Of a stretch of 64,000 nt of DNA, positions 60,428 through 64,000 are shown piece after piece. This DNA is from Astrocystis sublimbata (Eukaryota > Ascomycota > Sordariomycetes > Xylariales > Xylariaceae). How positions within the stretch are numbered: position 1 is the stretch's first letter; each line of letters begins with the position of its first letter. The position numbers and the translations under genes were made by a program. The DNA is taken from the NCBI GenBank assembly GCA_022453515.1, contig JAJNNY010000016.1, positions 310,001-374,000 of the forward strand, in the 5' to 3' direction. The notes under the pieces are model-generated. The model was not told the origin of the DNA. It saw only the letters and a program-made list of their open reading frames with translations, and did not search any database.

Positions 60428-61434
60428 ATTTGATATGGCGATTTTTCTTTTATCCCAGAGTTTTCTTTGGACAGGAAATGTCTATACTCCTGTCGAATCG
60501 AAGACATAATAGTGGGCGGCACATTTTCTTTTCCGACGAGCATCGCGAGGGCGTTTGGGACATCTTGCTCTTTTCGATGTTGGTATACCCACCACATCTA
60601 TTCCGCACATGCGCTCATGCAGATATCTACGGACTATATCCTATTGAAGAAGTTGGCATTGCACAGCGGTATTTTGGACACTGAGAATGATAGATAGGTC
60701 AGGGCATGGCAATACTTTGCATACACGGGAGATTTCAGGCATGGTCAGGAGACCGCTACAGTAGTAGCAAGCATTATTGATATAACATGTTCATTGCGGT
60801 AAAGACGAGATACCTATTTTCAGTTACATACCTACATACGCCATCAATGTATTAGAATCATTTACTTCGCGCCTGATATGTATCCCAATTTTGCGTGATA
60901 CTGGGAAGTTATGGATTGGACCACGCCAAATTCATCACAAGCAGGCAAAATCAATATGGGCGGTCTGCAGAACCCTCGGACATACAACGCTGCATGCTCG
61001 TTTCTCCCTGAAGATGGATTTTGCATCTACGGTTGACATGACGTCTCGGGATGGGTCATGGCGGGGTCGAAGATCCGGCGCACGTCAGTCAGCAACTAGG
61101 ACACGCGTCTCCCAACGCATCATGATATGCTGATACCATCGAAGCGCCAAGACTCGAAATCCTCAATGGAATTCTCTACCTGGGTTTCGCTCAGAATACA
61201 AGACATTGGTTAGTGGCTAATAAAAAAAAGAAAAACATCGTCCAATTGCCCCAAATGAAAAGGAGAGCAAAGGTCCTGAGAAGACCCGTGTATTGAAGCG
61301 ACTGTTTAATTGCAGCACCTATACTGATAGCTTTACTCCCTGGACGCCAGCACATGCGTAGCAAATCATGCGTTAAACCCAGCCCTCGCTTATATAGCCC
61401 CCACCTCCCCGATATATACGTTTTCTCGCCCCTC
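60428..61434. other. Convergent intergenic region, aspartic protease / DNA ligase I
   Basis: This region holds the 3' ends of both genes. Open frames at 60424-60697 (+) and 60891-61133 (+) lack domains. An A-rich run (TAATAAAAAAAAG) near 61219 is a candidate polyadenylation element. Nothing else was recognised. Confidence 0.45.
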
Positions 61435-64000
61435 TTAGTACTCGAAGTCGTCGTCTACCGACGGTCCCTTGGTGACGCTTTCCTGTTTCCTGTACATTTC
61501 CGCGACTTGACGGCTGCTCGTCGCCTCATCTGGCTTCTTATCTTCTCTGACCTGGATGAAACGTGGGAACCGTAGACTGATTCCCTTCTCACCTGAGAGG
61601 TCCACGCCCTCCTTACAGCCTGCTTTGTATCGCGGGCTTAGAGTAAGATCCGCAGTCTTAACCTCCCATACGTAGCGAGGCTCGAACCAGACATCAGGTT
61701 GGTGCTGACCACCAGAGGAATGAGAGTAGAATGGTTTTGGACGGTCTATGATGATCTCCGACAATTGTTTGTGCAGATCCTCCAGGACCTGCTCTGAAAA
61801 GCCAGTGCCGATGTTGCAAGCGGTTTCGTAGGTATCTGAAGCGGCGTTATAGCACGCTAAAAGGAAGGCTCCGTATACGGACGTACGTTTGCCTTTACCG
61901 TAGTAGGCGCCCAGGACAACTAGGTCGAGGGAATCGCCCACACCAGATAGATAATCTTTCTTGATCTATAGCATGTTAGCAAAGGATCCTGCCTGGAAAT
62001 TCGAGTGCGCTTACCTTGAGCCAGTTGCGACTTCGTTTACTTGGCTCGTATCCGCTTTCTTTTCCATCCAGCATCTTAACCATCAAGCCTTCGCAGGATG
62101 CTTTCACGCTATCATCCAGGAACACTTGAATTTCCTCAAGCTCCTGACCGTTCATATGAGTTGCAAAGGTGAACTCGCCTTCAACCGGCTGGAAGGCGCC
62201 GTGCAGCAGCTCACGACGTTCCCGTAAAGACTTCTCAACGACGGCCTCGCCGTTTAGATACAGAAGGTCAAAAGCGAAGACGCAAACCTTGACTTTGACA
62301 TCTTCTACTTTCACGTCCTTCTTCTTCCTGGTCATGAGCTGCTGGAAGGGCAGCACTTTCTTCTCTGTGACATCCCAGGCCACCGTCTCACAATCGAGAA
62401 CAAAGCTCTTTGTGCCCTCCTTAATCCACGTGTTCAATTTCCCAAGAATATCAGGGTACTTCTTTGACAGATCTTCCGAGTTCCTCGAGAAAATGGAGGC
62501 TACACCCTTGGCAACTTCTTTCGTGGCACCCGGCAGAGCCTCTATATAATCATCGGAGCGTTCGTTGGCAACATAGTGGATCTGGGCACGCTCCCCGTCG
62601 TATTTGTACTCACACGTAAATTTCTGGTTTTCGAAACGATCCAATACTTCTGTGATGGCTTTGGTCGGCTTGGCAAGCATAGGTTTTAAGGGTACGCCTG
62701 GGCGCAATTTGCAGGTGTTCTTCAGGTTCAATATGCCGTCGTTGATCATCGCTGGCACAATGACGTCCCAGCTTGGCAGCTCACTAGCTAAGTCAGTAAC
62801 GACATCCGAAGACTCGGGAGATTGGAATTCTTGGGCCCACATACCTATAGACGGACTTGAGAAGGGCCTCTGCTTCCTCCATCTGAGTCGATGATGGAAC
62901 CTTGTTCTTCTGCTCCATTTCATGGGTGATGACGGCCTGGGCAATTGCCACGAGTACGGTCTTCTCGGCCAAACCAAGCCTTAGCTTTCCCTCGAGAAAT
63001 CGAACGAGGTATTTGGCCTCGCTGGGCCCTCCCTTGTCTTTAGAGATATCGACACGGCCAGTGGAGTGAGTGTCGGCAGCTGAAAGCATCTTCTTGATCA
63101 GGTCCACCTTCCGGCCTTGCGCCCCATGTCCACTCACGGTGGCGACATCCATGAGACCTTTGTGAACTCCGCTAATGGTGAGGGCTTTGGGCTTGAACAT
63201 GGTGGGTTGAGTCGATCTACTCTTCACGGCGACAAGCCCAAGATCACCAATTTCCTTTTGGTCGGATTTGATGACCTGCAAGCTGCGCCCCGTCGTCTCC
63301 CCGATAGATTTCATGATCAGAGACTCTCCAATGCCCAGCTCTATACCAGCATAGTCGGGAGCGAGTTTGTTTATCATCAGGAGGATAGTAGACAGGAAAT
63401 CCCCGGGCGTCAAGCGAAGTACCTGTCGGAGGAAGAGAGCACAATGCTCGGTGATGATTAATCGCTTGGTAGTGAGTTCAATGAGGGAGAAGGTGGTGCA
63501 AAGAGCTGCGTAGGGAACAGGTGTGCCGGCTTTCCAGTCGGGATAGGGGTCCTGAGGCTTAGTCGTCAACTTGGTCTGCATCTTCTTACGGCCCTTGGCA
63601 GCAACCTCGGAATTCTCGCCATCCTCATCTTCTTCCTGCCCTACCTCAGATGCAGACTCAGAAGCTGTTCCATCTCTAGATTCGTCATCTTCCTCAGCCT
63701 TCTGTGGTGACTTTCTCTTGGGAGTCGAGGCGGCCGCAGAGGACTTCTTGGGGGATTTCTTGGAGGCGGAAGCCGTGGCTTTCTTCGATTTTGCCGCTTT
63801 GACGACGTCTGGCATAGCCTCGTTGTCATCATCGTCGTCGTCATCGACCCGTTTTCGGTTCCGCCTCGGGCGCTTCGTGACAGGCGCATCCTCCTCCTCC
63901 TCCTCGATGTCTTCCACGGGTTCTTCGAGCTTGACTTTTGCAGGAGGCAACTTCACAGCTGGCTCGGGAGACTGACTGGACCGCGATCGCTTTTTCGTAG
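61435..64000 (-). CDS. cdc9: DNA ligase I (Cdc9-type), 5' end beyond the window
   Basis: This ATP-dependent ligase seals Okazaki fragments and repair nicks. Visible exons are 62845-64000 (partial), 62015-62783 and 61435-61965 (introns 61 and 49 nt). Transcription enters from beyond base 64000; the visible part opens at TKKRSRSSQSPEPAVK, so the true start (with the PCNA-binding PIP motif of the family) is off the window. An acidic, Lys-rich linker leads to the DNA-binding domain (YAALCTTFSLIELTTKRLII). The adenylation motif CEYKYDGERAQIHY holds the active-site lysine (codon 62603-62605); CEGLMVKML is motif V-like. The OB-fold and the C-terminal RFPRFIQVREDKKPDEATSS are present. It is convergent with the aspartic protease. 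The identification is secure. Confidence 0.96.

Overview
The window is nuclear DNA of a filamentous ascomycete, most likely a Sordariomycete. The genes are short-intron genes (45 to 268 nt, GT..AG) separated by 0.7 to 5 kb of non-coding DNA. The set is typical of moulds: a Ste12 factor with both an STE homeodomain and two C-terminal C2H2 fingers, a LaeA-type methyltransferase, a DUF5672 protein and a GPI-type aspartic protease. I could not assign genus or species. No rRNA, convincing tRNA, CRISPR array, phage or intact transposon was seen.

Layout, left to right: STE12 (+); an AhpC/TSA thioredoxin-fold protein (-) divergent from DML1/Misato (+); a flavin monooxygenase (+) convergent with SNF5 (-); SNF5 divergent from an EBP1/PA2G4-like M24-fold protein (+); a double-PHD Rco1-type protein (+) convergent with an RRM+PUF protein (-); a 5.2 kb gene-poor stretch; a DUF5672 type II membrane protein (-); VPS18 (-); a LaeA-like methyltransferase (-); a nucleotide-sugar 4,6-dehydratase (-) divergent from a TPT-family nucleotide-sugar transporter (+); a Snx41/Atg20 sorting nexin (+); a GPI-type aspartic protease (+) convergent with DNA ligase I (-), whose 5' end lies beyond base 64000. 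That makes sixteen protein genes, fifteen of them complete. Exon borders were set by reading-frame continuity, GT/AG ends and continuity of family motifs; no transcript data were available.

Most genes are housekeeping (chromatin, vacuole/endosome traffic, mtDNA inheritance, DNA ligation) and do not form an obvious biosynthetic cluster. Two local themes are suggestive only. SNF5 and the Rco1-type protein, both chromatin regulators, lie within 11 kb. The 4,6-dehydratase and the nucleotide-sugar transporter are divergent neighbours.

Three observations stand out. (1) Skipping STE12 exon 3 would keep the frame and fuse the Cys pair of finger 1 to the His pair of finger 2, giving one complete hybrid finger. 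(2) The zinc ligand Cys939 of the VPS18 RING is created only by splicing, and retention of that intron ends the protein just before it. (3) A family of palindromic TACCTAGGTA / CCTACATGTAGG motifs is packed into the non-coding DNA and was not noticed in any coding exon.
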